Below are positions 47,504 to 60,393 of a DNA stretch of 64,000 nt, in pieces. The notes below the pieces were generated by a model. It was given only the letters and a program-made list of their open reading frames with translations. It was not told the origin of the DNA and did not search any database. Position 1 is the first letter of the stretch, and the number at the start of each line of letters is the position of its first letter. Both the position numbers and the translations under genes were made by a program. The DNA lies in the NCBI GenBank assembly GCA_037126765.1, contig JBBCBC010000031.1, positions 8,565,638 through 8,629,637 on the forward strand. The letters run 5' to 3'. The stretch comes from Stenogyne calaminthoides. Taxonomy: Eukaryota > Streptophyta > Magnoliopsida > Lamiales > Lamiaceae.

Positions 47504-47770
47504 ATTCTTTCAATTCGGGATTGAAAATTCAACTGCAAAACGAGAAATATTAGGGCGATTAACAAAAAAAAGAAAAGAAAAGAAAATGGTGATGCAAAGA
47601 AAGAAGCAGTTATATTAAAATTGGGGGAAATAAAGATAGCTGAGTTATATACATGTGGTGAATGTGAGTGGGGGATTATCTGTATGTATATGTGAAGAGA
47701 GGGAGAGGGAGAGGGAGGGATTGAAGTGGGAAAAGGGGTTTAGTGGAGCACTAGTTTAATAGAGAAACGA
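47504..47770 (-). promoter_or_regulatory. bHLH gene leader and proximal promoter
   Basis: Read on the minus strand, a CT-rich tract (plus-strand GAGAGGGAGAGGGAGAGG, about 47697-47722) lies upstream of a TATATAA-like box at about 47644-47650. The latter would place the transcription start near 47615 and give a leader of about 110-130 bases. An E-box-like CATGTG lies next to the TATA box at about 47652-47657. The assignment rests on motif position only. Confidence 0.45.
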
Positions 47771-48009
47771 CAAGACACGCGTCTTTTGTCTATTCATCAA
47801 TTTATTGCGCTGCCACAATCCTCTTTCCCCCCTACTTTACATGTGCATAACTTCTAACACCATTTATCTTATTAATAATTTATAAAATTAATTCCATAAA
47901 AAATGAAACACAAAATTTTGTAACACATCGAGTCTTAAAACATCATGTTTAAATTATGCTCTGTTTTATCATGAGATTGTTTTGCATAAATATATTTTAT
48001 TAATTTGTC
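47771..48009. other. Intergenic upstream of bHLH
   Basis: AT-rich, no feature recognised beyond the promoter noted next to it. Confidence 0.4.
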
Positions 48010-48270
48010 CTTCCTCCATCACATACTTGTTTACTAATTTGTTTCTGACACGAATATAAGAATTATTTATTAATATTTAAAGGAATAAAATAACATTTGA
48101 TTGAGGGTATTGCAGTTACTAAAGTGAATAATTTTTTATGGGTAAAAACAATATTGAGAATAAATAATTGAAAATTTTATAGTTACTTTATTGATTTTTA
48201 TGAAAATGGATAAACAAGTGAGAAATAGACCGTTAGAGAAAATTGATAAATAAGTATGGGACAAAGGGAA
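48010..48270. mobile_element. Stowaway-type MITE, left end worn
   Basis: The right end AATAAGTATGGGACAAAGGGAA before TA is an inverted, diverged copy of the left end CTTCCTCCATCACATACTTG. The interior matches the truncated MITE at 27661-27892. Confidence 0.7.
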
Positions 48271-48381
48271 TATAAACTTTTAAGTAAGTCTCAGGTGAAA
48301 CTTGTTCATAATATGAAATTTATATCATTACATTTACAACTTAATACAACCATATTTATAAACTAAAATCATATTATTAGA

Positions 48382-49989
48382 TGTTGGAATTTAGAGGCAC
48401 GTAAACACGTAATACATGCGCAGCGGAATTAAACAGTTCACCAACAACGAACAATTAATTGCATAATTAAATAAGAGTAAACGTAAACATAATTCTTACA
48501 GCAATTCGTACACGGATTCCTGAACTATGGTATCCACGTAACAGTCGTTTACTAACTCGCACAGATCTGTCAGCGTTGAATCCCCGAGATAAATTTGCTA
48601 GGAAAATCCAAACTCTAGATTTTATGGAGAAAAATGTGAAGTGATTCATTTGTGAATTCCTAAGAGCTTGTATATATAGGGAGGCTTAGCTTATTTCCCA
48701 AGCTAGCCCAATTAGGGAAATAAAATCTCTAATCTTGAATTAAATTAATTCCTTTTAATTTAATTCCTTAAATATAAATCTCTACGGATTTAAATGTCTT
48801 ATATGAAAATCTCTACGATTAATTTCCATATACATTAAATCCTACAATTATATTCCAAATATAATTATTGGAAATTCTTATTTAATTAAATCTAATTTAA
48901 TTAAATATTAATAATAATTAATTCCAAATTAATCTATTATTAATTACTTCTCCATAAATTAAATATTAAATCCAATTTAACATTTAATCAACCAACTATA
49001 ATTAGTAAACAACCATTACTTGTTGTATGACTCATAGGCCCTCATATATCGAGCGATTAGTCAAACTAACGGTCTTAATTGAACCCTAGACAATAAATCA
49101 GACATTCTCCATATATGAGGTACGTTGCGAGGAAATGTGCAACTACCTGTAACTGGAACATGGGCTATTACGATTTCCTCCTTTCATTCGTGAATACTCG
49201 ATTAAGTCTTGAACATGATGAAGTGTCTATTCAAATAACTTAATCAATTTATTTCCAATCACTAATTGATCATGTATGTCACACTTAGCCACAAAGTCTA
49301 AGTTGACGTGCATTGGCCGATGACTTTGATCCAATTATGATGAGAAGATGAGTATTCTCTCTAAATCCACTTTGAGGAATGAATCATTTTCTTGGCTCAA
49401 CTACCACTCACATGCACTTCTTGATGAACTCAATCCAAGTCATATCTACCCATGGAAGGGTGCAAGCGTCGGTCATGGTCAAAGTTCATCATCCCACACA
49501 TGTCGTGCGTATTGACCTCAAGTCAAAGGAGTATCGCATCGCTCTCACTAACCGAGACACCCGTAGACACATATAGTGGAACTACATCAAACGGTTTCTC
49601 GGATGGGTATACCAATACCCTCTAAGGTATTTGTGCATCCATCATGAGATACCTAGTATCTCGTAGTAAGTGAAATCTTACTACACTCTCTAAGAGTATG
49701 ACGCAGATCGCACACCAATCTTCATTGCATCATCAATATCCCATTTTTGATGATCCTTGATCGGGGCTATTTGAGAATCATGCTTAAGTCATCTGAGTTC
49801 TCACAATCTCAATGACAACAATGACTCATGGGAATACTTGTACGAATAAATGCAAACAATCAAACATAATATTCAAACAAGTGTATTGACATACATTAAT
49901 ATTAAATGAACTATAACATTCAGTCAAACTGAATATAATCGAGTATTATGTCCTTACAATAGATTGTCTCTAGGACACTAACACTAACA
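48382..49989 (-). mobile_element. Family B solo LTR with TSD TTAGA
   Basis: It runs from TGTTGGAATTTAGAGGCACG to GACACTAACACTAACA (plus strand), 1608 bases, with TTAGA at 48377-48381 and 49990-49994. TATATATA at 48671-48678 matches the other copies. No internal sequence remains. It sits about 0.9 kb upstream of the bHLH gene. Confidence 0.93.
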
Positions 49990-50806
49990 TTAGATGTTAT
50001 TGGTATTAGTTTATAAGTGTAATAGTATTAGTTTATAAGAGTAATGATATCAATTTATAAATGTAATTATATGAATTTCATACTGTGGACAAGTTTTATA
50101 TGAGAGTTTGTGTTAATTTTAACAAGCAAAAATATTCGTGATTTACAATGCAAAAGGTGAATTTTGAAAATTTTGATTTTTTGTCCCACAATTTACACTC
50201 ATTTTGACTTTGGTCAATAATGTAAAAAAATAGCTACTTACCCTACTTTTTATAAGATACATGACCAAACTTATAAAACAAAAATTCATATAAGATGATA
50301 GACAGGTACAACTAAACAAAAATTACATCCTCATTTTCCAAAATGTTAAAGTGACAATACCTTATTAATTTATGCGTGGTTTCATCCAAATGTCCCTTAT
50401 AAGTCAGCGATACTTGCCCTAAAAATAGCATAGTAGTGATAGTTTATAAACCGTAGAAATAAAATAAAAATTATATACCAGATTACAAAAATATAAATTA
50501 CAACACAGAATGATAAATTGAAGATTTCATGATTTACAAATTAATCTGATTAAAATATCTGCTGAATATCATAACTGTCCGTTACTACAAATTAACCTAT
50601 TCCCCATTATGCAAAAGTGTTTCTTTTCAATGTAACGAGTCCTTTAACTTTTACTAGGAATATGTCTGTTATGATACTTGAGATTCAATTGCCATATTTT
50701 TCTCTAGTTAAAATTTTCTATAACTCAACTAATCAAATTCAATTGAGATAATTATAATCTCATGAAATACAGTAAAAACCCCTTATACAAATACTCTATA
50801 TAAAAA
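49990..50806. other. Intergenic, no gene seen
   Basis: AT-rich sequence without recognised features. Confidence 0.55.
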
Positions 50807-51766
50807 AGAGTGTCACTAAACACACCCCAAAATCCTCTAAACACACCTCATTTGTTAAACACACCCCAATAAAATTTAAAAATTAAATTGTATTACTAAA
50901 CACACCCCATTTCTTTCCTATTATATCCTTCCTCTATTAAAATTGAAAAATAACATTTTCCTACATTTCATTTTCTCATGAATATTTCTCCTAAAAAATG
51001 TTTTGATTCTTTCATATTCATTAATTTTTTATGAAAAAATTCTTAGAATTTTATATAAATTCAGAAATATATTATAAAAAAATCAACTAATTTTATTCAA
51101 ACGTAAATAAATTCAAAAAATTAATCTAAAAAAAATATCCAAAATTATAAAAAAAGGCTAAATACAAAATAAAAATATTAAATCAACTAAATTAAAAAAA
51201 TTAAATTAAAAAAACTGATAAAGTTAAATAAAATCTGTAAAATATTAAAAAAAAACATCTGTATCTAAGAAATAATTAAATTAAAAAAAATCAGTAAACC
51301 TAAATAAAATCTTAAAAAACTTAATTAAATTAATTTTGGAGATTTATTTTATTTAGTTTTAATTTTTTTTGAATTTTTCTTAACTTACTTAGTTTCTAAG
51401 ATTTCGTTGATTTTTATAATATTTTTAAATTTTAATTTAATTTTTTTTTTAGATTTTTTTCGATTTTTGATTATTTGATTATTTTAATTTTATTATTTTT
51501 ATATTTTAATTTATTTTTTTCAAAAATTTCAATAATTCTTCCATGTATAAAATTTAAAAAATTAGATGGACAAAAAATAAAGGACCAATCAAAGTGACAA
51601 AAAACTTAGATGACTAAAATCAAATTAAATAAAACTTAAAAGACAAAGAATACTCCATATTTATATAGGGTAACTTAGTCATTCTATATATATACATATA
51701 TCTATTTTTGTCTTAAAAATTATGGGGTGTGTTTAGAGGATTTTGGAGTGTGTTTAGTGGCACTCT
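50807..51766. mobile_element. Non-autonomous TIR element, about 960 bp
   Basis: The left end AGAGTGTCACTAAACACACC, continuing CCAAAATCCTCTAAACACACC, faces a closely matching inverted right end ending TGTGTTTAGTGGCACTCT. The inverted arms are about 40 bases long. The flanks are AT-rich (ATATAAAAA and ATAAAAAAT), so a 9-base duplication is possible but not proven. The interior is over 80 percent A and T by eye and has no coding capacity. It is probably Mutator-like. Confidence 0.75.
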
Positions 51767-51860
51767 ATAAAAAATAATCTTTTTATAGTAATAAAAAATC
51801 ACGGTACTAACTCGGGACCAGTTATATTTAAAAATAAACTTCACATTGTAACAAGTAATA

Positions 51861-52126
51861 CTCCCCCCATTCCAAACTTAATTTCCACATTTAGTTTTTG
51901 CTAATTCCATACTTGATTTCCACTTTCCTTAAATCGAAATACTCACTTTATCACTTTATCACATAAAATATTATTAAACAACTCTTTTTAACCCCAACTA
52001 CCTATCACTTTATCATTTTATCACATAAAATACTAATAAACAACTATTTCTACCCCAATATTTTATTATTTTTTCTTAAAACTCGAGCACAAAGTAATGT
52101 GAAAATTAAGTTTGGGACGAAGGGAG
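51861..52126. mobile_element. Stowaway-type MITE
   Basis: CTCCCCCCATTCCAAACTTA and TTAAGTTTGGGACGAAGGGAG are inverted ends with TA on both sides (51859-51860 and 52127-52128). Confidence 0.9.
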
Positions 52127-52128
52127 TA

Positions 52129-52186
52129 TATTTTTTTCGGTTCCACCTTAAGGATTTATGCCTCCATATAGGAATAAATGACATTA

Positions 52187-52221
<35 letters not shown>

Positions 52222-53466
52222 TATATATATAACTTCAATAAGTTTAAGATGACCTAAAATTATTATCTAGGTTATGAAATATCTTAATTTTATGGCTTAT
52301 CATTACACCCTTCAACTTGCGTGTATATAATAACTCGTCCAATTAATTTATACATGTATTTTATACTATCAAAATGCATATTTTAGTCAAATTCATATTA
52401 ATTAGTTACTTAAAAAAATATTGAATATAACATTTATTATATTGAACATTAAGAAAAAAATATTTTTCTATGTAAAAGTTTATTTAAAAATAATCTCATT
52501 ATACCTTTTTTTTTAAAAAAAATCTCTTTATAACAATATGTTTTTTATCCCGAAATATGAATATGAAATTTTTACTGTATACTTCATAAGATCAATTTTA
52601 TGAGTAGGGAATTACAAATTTAGTGTTGTTTTCAAATGACATGAAGTTTAGTCATTCAGAAAATGGCGCATAGCTGCTTCATATACCACTTATGTTAGGG
52701 TTAATTCCAAACCTGCCACATTGATGTCCATTCACAAAAGCCTACATTTCTTGTCATGGCTTCATAATATTTCCTATTAAACATAATATTTCCGCACTTG
52801 CTGTAAATTGTATGAATATAAATATGATCAGAATACAGACCTAAAATAGCAAAACAATACCAACCTCTGGCCTTTTATTATTACCCCATTTTACAGTTTT
52901 TTATATGTGTACAATAAAATATTTTAATTTATTAATCATATTGGAAATTAATAAAAGAATCTGGATAATGTATTTTTTCGTTCACTGTAAAATACATTAA
53001 ATTGACGAATAATTATTGGTTGCATTTGTCGCTCCAATATTATCAGAAATTTTTAATCTGTGAAAAATAAGGTTATGTAATAATTGGAATTGCAATATTT
53101 TACATAATTACTGATATGTTTGTTTTAATTATATTCCTAGATATAAATAATTTCTTAGAATCTTAATTAGGTCAATTTTTGGAATGAAAAACATGGATAT
53201 ATTGGTTTGGGATTCTATTCGACATTTGGTGAAGATACTGAATTCAGAACTGTATAATATATCTAATCTAAAAAAAGTATGTAGCAGAGAATTTTAGTGA
53301 ATATCTAAAATACTACGTTTAATTTAGACTAGTCTCACTATTCATCTCATATGACATATCACATCGTGTTATACAAAAGTTTGTAATAAAATTATAAATT
53401 TGGAAATTGTTCACTTTTTCCTGAAATTAGAAATATAAAATTTGGAAAATAGTTGCACGACACTAA
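52129..53466. other. Intergenic with AT microsatellite
   Basis: An (AT)n run lies at about 52191-52231. The rest is AT-rich and shows no gene. Confidence 0.6.
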
Positions 53467-53890
53467 GGGTATGTTTGTTTTGAGCTTGAGGTGGATGAGG
53501 CAAATCCGGATGGGGAAAAAAGGTGGATGGGGTAAATCCTGTAAATAATAATCTCTTGTTTGTTTTGGGTTGGATGAAGTTTTATGTCAAATCAATACTT
53601 TTTAATTATGATGATGTATTATTTTATTATTGTTAGTTAGTATGATAATGATTGTATGAAAGAAAAGTGTAAGAAAAATAGGAGAGATAATGAGTTGTTG
53701 TAAGAAAAGTATGAGAGAGAATGAGTTGGTTTAAGAAAAATAGTGATGTAATAGTTTTAGGGTATATATGTATAATAGGGGTGGATGTGTATTTGGATGG
53801 AGGATGTGATGTGAAAATCCGATAAGTGGACGGGACGGGGGGGAGGCCCATCCCCCATCCGGACCTCCTCGGCTGAAAACAAACACCACC
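53467..53890. mobile_element. Tourist-like (PIF/Harbinger) MITE with TSD TAA
   Basis: The left end GGGTATGTTTGTTTTGAGC faces the inverted right end GCTGAAAACAAACACCACC. TAA is present directly on both sides (53464-53466 and 53891-53893). Three-base TWA-type duplications and GGG...GTTTGTTT ends are typical of Tourist elements. Length is 424 bases. Confidence 0.85.
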
Positions 53891-53909
53891 TAATATCCAA
53901 GGTCCTTTC

Positions 53910-54301
53910 GGGTATGTTCGTTTTCTGACTACCACGGACGGACTTTGACTTTGCAATCCTAAATACCCTTTGTTTCAATCCTCAAATAAGGTATTGTGAA
54001 ATTCTACAATCTACTTCTAATACTACTATTGCACCATACACCCTACACTCTATCTTGAAATCTTTATTATATATTAATATTTTACTCACTTTTACACAAT
54101 TTTCAACATATCACATTCATTCAATCATTACAACAATAATATAATAATACAAATCAATCATTTTTTTTAATCTTACACAATCTTATCCTATAAAATCTCT
54201 CAACAAACACATATTCAACTTTTTTATTAGGACTTTGAAATTCAAGAACTTTGAACTTCAAGATTTCTCACGCCCACTATAAACCTGAAACGAACTTACC
54301 C
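53910..54301. mobile_element. Second Tourist-like MITE with TSD TTC
   Basis: The left end GGGTATGTTCGTTTTCTG faces CCTGAAACGAACTTACCC. TTC is duplicated at 53907-53909 and 54302-54304. It is related at the termini to the neighbour at 53467-53890, which starts 443 bases earlier. Confidence 0.75.
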
Positions 54302-54494
54302 TTCAAGATTTCATCCATGCTTTCATTTATTTTAAAAAGTATTTTTCATTATTTCTTAAGTATATATGTACGTTAATTTTATTACTATTCAAATATATTT
54401 TGTGCTTTAACCACATTAATGCTTAAGCAAAGAGTTGGTATGATATGAAACTTGTTCACACCATAAAACTAGTTCCTTTTTTTTTACTGATGTG

Positions 54495-54674
54495 ACCATT
54501 CAATTATCACGACTAATACCCTAAAATAATATAAGTCACGTCCTTCAGTCATCACTACTAATATCCTTGTTGTAATATAAGTCACACCCTTCAATGTTAT
54601 GAGTAATATACCTTATAGTAAAAATTCATACCATTCAATTATGATAACTAATACAATTTAATAATATAAATCAC
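54495..54674. repeat. Four-unit tandem repeat, unit about 45 bases
   Basis: Units start at about 54495, 54540, 54586 and 54630. Each has a CCTTCA/CCATTCA block, an ACTAATA block and AATATAAGTCAC (or a variant). The units are diverged. Confidence 0.75.
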
Positions 54675-56580
54675 ACATGTTAATCAATTTCATAAATTGT
54701 TGTGTGAAATTCGTTCACCCTATATTTTGTCCTTCAACAAATATGTATCTAAAATAGAGCTTGCAAAAAATATATTTTATGGGTATTTAAAATTAAATAA
54801 AACTGACATGATCAGTATTTAACTGAACTATGAGGGCGAGTCGAAAAACCCTATCAGTTCTCGCTTTAAAATAGCTCATGAAATACAATTTGATACTTAT
54901 AGAACTTTAAAAAATAAAAATTGTTTTGAGATCTATCTAAATAGAAGTTGATAATTTTTTTATTTTTTTTTATGTTTTATGCACTGTTCCTAAAATTGCG
55001 AGCTAATGTTTTAAACATTATAATTTGAATTTCAGACATTGATCAACACGAGAATTTGGTACAAAATGAAAAGATTATGAACAATGTGATCATCAGGCAT
55101 GCATGATAGTTGGGACCCTCATTAACTAAACTTGCTTGTAAAGTCAGGAAATACTTTAATAATTAATTAATGGTTAGCTTAAACCTTATCAATTAATTAG
55201 ATTGCTAGTTGATGCCATGTTTGTTTAACCTCTACGTCAACTTGTTTTGTTTTCATTTCCTCCACTGTTACAACCACTCCACATTTACAATGTGACATTC
55301 ATAATTTTAATAATTATATCATAGTTGCTATTGTTTCTCCTTAATCACAATCAAATCCTAATATTAAAGTTTATTATACTGTACTCCAATTGTTTTTTTT
55401 TTAAGTTTTATAATATAATGCCTTCTACCTTTTAATACACCCAAAGAGGACTAAATTAACTTGAGATTGTATGAGAGTTGTGAAAAATGAAATTACAGAA
55501 GTTTACAAATATTTGCATACATGTCTTAGTTGCACACTTACACCATGTAATTCTTGTGCATTTGTAAATAATAGTAGTATTAGTTGGTTAGTATTAATTA
55601 CTAAATAGCCGAAGCCTATGTCAACCAATTCATACTACGGATCCAGGTCAATCCAAATGAAATTTGACTCGCAATTTTTTGTTAATTACATTGCTCTCAA
55701 GTAAAAACTAAAAATAAAAAATTATATTGTAAGGAAGAAAAAAATAAGGATATAGCACATTTATAAGATTTAATTGATAATTTAATACCACAGAAACAGA
55801 TAAGAGAAGTCAAAAGAAAGAACATGACTACTTGTCGTGTCTTGCAAGGCCAAACATCCTATGGAATATATATATACACACACATAAAAAAACAAATATT
55901 GTTAATAAGAAATACCCCAAGTTGGTGTCAAAAATATTATTAAAGAAATAGCAAGAACAAGAAAAGTAAACAGTTATTGGCTGATGAATAGGGCCATTCG
56001 AATTAGTTTGTGTAGTAGTAAGCAATGATTGGAGTTAAATATTTAAATAAAAAATGGAAAGAAAACGAATGTATGTGGTTGATTTCATGCCACTTTAATT
56101 CTATCACTTCTGCTTTCTTTTATATGGATATTTGCTTCCTTTTCTAATAAAGATCAATTTTTGGACTCAAATGAATTTGGCTTGTAGCTTAAATATTTAA
56201 ACATCTTTTTTTTTTCCTTTTCTCCTCATGTATTTGCAATTCATTTCTTAATTATTTTACGTAGATATATGTGCTTTTAATATGCTAAAATATGTACATA
56301 AGCCCCCAACATTTTCTATTCAGACATGGGAGCCCTCCTGTGAAATATAAAGAAACTGATGTTAATTTTTTTACAGTAGGAAAAGGAATGTCTGGTAAAT
56401 AGATAATTTAAAAATATTCGTACATAAAGATTGTGTTATATTTAACGTGCATACAAATGTCCAGAAACAGGTTTGGAAGTTCTTCTATTCTACTTTTGAC
56501 CTGTTGGATTCTTGTGTCAATTTGATTCTATTGGGCCGCACATTGGCCTGTTTTTATAATTGGGCTTGTACATTTTTTTT
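54675..56580. other. Intergenic, no gene seen
   Basis: AT-rich DNA; TATATATATACACACACA at about 55868-55885 is a short microsatellite. No protein-like frame is convincing. Confidence 0.55.
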
Positions 56581-57083
56581 AGGGTCACTTAATAAGGAGA
56601 TACACCCACAGATTAGTACACCCTCCTCATTTTTTAGACATTAGTAAATGTACCCCTCATAAACTACCAACATTACCCTTCAAAGAAAATATTTGAATGA
56701 CAATCATATGTTTTCCTATCTGACTTCTTCATCTAAAATCCAACACTTCATACATAATGTATTAAACCTTAAGCAAATATTAACATTCAATATAATTGCA
56801 TATGGTGTTCGAGACCTTTTTACCATAATTGCTACAAAAAATACAAATTTAGCGGCGGCGGTGGAGCGTGGTGTTTGGATGCCGGAGAGAAGGAAAAACA
56901 AAAACCGATTGTGAAACATGACTTTTTAAATTCACATCATGTTTAATCTGTTGTGGGTGTATTAAGTATTGGTTATTTATATTTTGAATTATTCAAAAAT
57001 ATATGAGTCATTTTTAATTATATTTAAAAGGAAGAAAATGTGAGTGTATATCCTAATCAAGGGGGTGTGAATAACCGGACCCT
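56581..57083. mobile_element. Possible TIR element with AGGGTC ends
   Basis: AGGGTCACTTAATAAGGAGA at the left, followed by TACACCC, faces CACACCC-type sequence and ACCGGACCCT at the right. Over the last about 20 bases the two are roughly inverted. The target-site duplication is obscured by T runs, so this is tentative. Confidence 0.4.
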
Positions 57084-57787
57084 TTTCTTTACCACTTAAG
57101 CTGGTTTACGCTTTATTTTGCTTTGGGGCTTTTTGTGGTTTTGTTGCTTTATAGACTTTGTCCACTTGTAATGTGCGGTTGGGCTTTCTGCTTTCAGCCA
57201 TTTTTAGTTTCACTATTTTCTTGATGATGATGTCATACATCGATTCCAAAATATGAACTCTCTTTGGATTTAGTTGTAACTTGTAATTGTAATTTTGTTT
57301 ATTTGCACATATAATTTGTTGTGGTTCCTCTTCCTGCGCCGAATCTGTAAACATCGTCTATAATGAAAAATACACTATCGACTTTAAGAGCATGTTGATT
57401 GTCCAACCAATTAATTAAAATGAAAGCAATGAAAGTACTAAACCAAATAAATAACTTATAATTATCAAATATGAGAAAAGTGTGTTCAAGTGTTTACCTC
57501 GTTCAAAATTTGTCCTTGGTTTAATTAAACTCTTGTAAACTTCATTACGATTGATTGATAAGGAAAATTATAATATTAGATACAATCATAATGGATAAAC
57601 AAGACACAGATCAATTTAAGGTATGTCTTTTAATTGCATTGTAATTTAATTAAGGTATGTTACATAAACACTATCACTGTTATGTGCAAAATTTATCATT
57701 GTTATGTACAAAAACTTTCACTGTTATACACAAAAAATTCACTGTTTAAAAATATAAAATATTTTTTAGACATTAATAATTTTTATA
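57084..57787. other. Intergenic; unrecognised 82-residue frame on minus strand
   Basis: A minus-strand frame at 57106-57354 encodes a Lys-rich 82-residue peptide (starting MFTDSAQEEEPQQIICANKQ). I do not recognise it and cannot tell whether it is expressed. The rest is AT-rich. Confidence 0.3.
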
Positions 57788-58030
57788 CTCCCTCTGTCCC
57801 AGACTCGTTTTCCTGTTTATTGTTTTTGCATGTTTTTTGTGAAATGATTTTTGTATTAAGAATTGAAATGATAAATTAATTTTTAAAGAAGGGTTATGAT
57901 AGATAAGAGGTTAAATCTTTCATCTCCTCCTTAATACGTCGTCATAATTATTTTATTTATTATTACAAAAATCGCTCACAAGAGGAAGAATATGATGGTA
58001 AACAGGAAAACAAGTTTGGGACAGAGGGAG
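57788..58030. mobile_element. Stowaway-type MITE
   Basis: CTCCCTCTGTCCCAGACTCG and CAAGTTTGGGACAGAGGGAG are inverted ends flanked by TA (57786-57787 and 58031-58032). Inner arms TTTTCCTGTTTA/TAAACAGGAAAA also pair. Confidence 0.93.
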
Positions 58031-58405
58031 TATAAAACAGTGATATTTTTTATGCATAACAATGATATTATAAAAATTGAGTTAACGGTAAACTTGGGTT
58101 CACACAAATTTTTTTCTTTAGCTATTTAAAAAAAAAGAGACAATTTTAACCTTAGTCAATTTTTATCTCTCATATCTTCTCTATCCTCTCTTATTTTCCC
58201 TTTTACTAAGTCTTGTATATATCTAGGTGCATCGTGCACTCAATGCATTTTAGAATCATGTAATATATTTATACTGAATCGTGCAATTATTACTATGAAA
58301 AAATAGTTACACAATTAAGTATAAATAAATTGTCCATTCTTGAAATAGTTTGGAAGTCATTGAATCTATAAAGAAGACATTACACCATTTTCTTCACCTA
58401 TATCA

Positions 58406-60393
58406 CTACCAGAAATCCTTGCAAGAACATTGTCCATTCTTGAAATGATGATAACGCAGCCGATCTCTCACAATGATTTCCCGGTCGAAAACCCTAGAAA
58501 CGATCTTTGTCGCCGAGTGGCAATCCTCACACACCCGTAGATTCTTCACGACACGAATCGTTTCTCCCGGTTCAGAATTCAGTATCCCAAACGTTATCGC
58601 AATCTTTTCGCTGTGGTACTTGAGCGACGTCTCCTTCTCTTCCTCACTGATATCGAACAACACCTCCGATGTATCGGGTTGGTACCCGCTCGCCTCGATT
58701 TTCCCCATCATCTTTTCCAAGACTCGATTAATTTCACCAATCTGAGGGTGACAAGAATCACCAACTTTAAACTCATGCACAATCCCTTTAAAAGTGATCA
58801 TGCTTTTTCCTGCTATAGTTTTAACCCCTCTCTTTCATCAACTTTCTCACCCTCTCTCCCCTCTCCCATTTCCCCGCCTTGGCGTAAATATTCGACAGCA
58901 ACGTGTACCTCCCGCTGTTTTCAGGCTCCAAATCGAGCAAAATCTCCCCCGATTCTCTCTCCCGTCTCGACGTCCCCATGGATTCTACAAGCACCTAAAA
59001 GAGCCCCCCAAATAGCACCATTAGGACTCATTGGCATAGTGCTTATCAAACTCTCTGCTTCTTTCAAGTACCCTGCTTTTCCCAGAAGGTACACCACGCA
59101 CCCGTAGTGCTCGACTTTCGGGCCCACGTCCCATCTCCGTTTCATCGAGACGAAATAGTTCAACCCCTGATGAACAAGCCCAGCATGAGCACAAGCATTA
59201 AGCAAAGCTATGAATGTCACATCATTCGGCTTCACTTTCTCCAATTCCATTTTCAAGAAAAGCTCGATCGCATCCTCTGCTCGCCTGTGCATAGCGAGCC
59301 CATCAATCATCGCGTTCCAGCACGATACTTCCTTCCGTTTCGTCCTCTCAAACACGTCTCACGCTAAGTCAATCCGACCGCATTTTGCATACATATTGAT
59401 CATCGAAGTCTCCAAAACCGCATCCAACGCAATCCTACTCCTTCTAACATATCCATGAATCCATTTCCCCTGTTCCAGAGCTCCAGCATTAGCACAAGAA
59501 GTCAACAAACTCGAAAGAACAAACTTCGTAAGCTTGATTTCCTTATCTTGCATTTCGTCGAACACCTTCTAGGCATCCTTGAAACACCCAATTTTATTAT
59601 ACCCATCAATCATTGCACTCCATGAAACCTCATCCCTTTCCACCATTTTCTTGAAATAATCCTCTGCTTCAATCACCATCCCATTAGCAAAAAACCCACT
59701 AATCATAGTATTCCAAGACCCCACATTCTTTTCCTCCATCAATTCAAACAAATTCACAGCAGAACCCACATCTCCAAACTTCATATACCCATCAATCATA
59801 GCATTACAGCAGATAATATCTAAATCCCCAATTGAATCAAGCAAATTTCTAGCCTCAACAAGAAACCCCAAAGAGGCATACATCTGAATCCCAGCACTCG
59901 CCACGTGTCCATCGGAATCAAGCCCGTGTTTAACCACATGCCCGTGAATTTGCACCCCTTCTTCAACCGCTTTCTCTAAAGTGCACGCCTTGAATAGTTT
60001 CGGGTACGTGTACTTATTCGGGCTTGAGCCCGAACACACCATTTTTCTGTACATTGAAATGGCGTCAAAGGGGCGTTTAAGATTAAGACACCCTTTCATG
60101 ACGCTGTTCCATACGAATGCATTGGGTTCGTTCACATTTTCAAGAATCTGTATCAAAGTTTGAAGACTTCCAAACCTCGGATTAGCGTAGGAGTTTAGTA
60201 AAAAACCTGCAACGTAATGGTCTTGCAAATGGCCTGTTTTGAGGATTAGGGCGTGGGCCTGCTTCAGATTTGGCAGTGAATATGTGCATTTTGTGTTTAA
60301 TAGATTCAAGATTGCTTTTTGGGAGGAAAAATCGAAGTTTTCAAGAAAGTGATTGGGCGAGTCTGTTATGGTGGCTGTGTGTAGTGCTGCCAT
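58406..60393 (-). pseudogene. PLS-class PPR-DYW protein gene with four lesions
   Basis: Intact relatives are organellar RNA-editing factors: PPR repeats read the RNA and the DYW domain acts as the cytidine deaminase. The gene starts MAALHTATITDSPNHFLENF at 60393 and is intronless. The first 274 residues carry several PPR motifs (NAFVWNSVMKGCLNLKRPFD, NVGSWNTMISGFFANGMVIE, DEVSWSAMIDGYN). A TAG at 59569-59571 and a TGA at 59359-59361 interrupt one continuous frame, both probably former TGG. A +1 shift occurs in a G run near 58940, after which the frame reads ILLDLEPENSGRYTLLSNIY. A second net +1 shift is near 58820. The DYW part (58406-58801) keeps the zinc ligand motifs HSE and CEDCH and ends CSCKDFW. 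It reads as a recent pseudogene, unless the two G-run shifts are sequencing errors. Confidence 0.88.

Noticed and set aside
53633..53956. 107-codon minus-strand frame
   Set aside because: It crosses the end of one Tourist-like MITE and enters the next; low-complexity Thr/Ser/Tyr-rich translation of AT-rich DNA.
58473..59107. Plus-strand frames of 90 and 164 codons
   Set aside because: They are antisense to the PPR-DYW gene, whose motifs are unambiguous on the minus strand.
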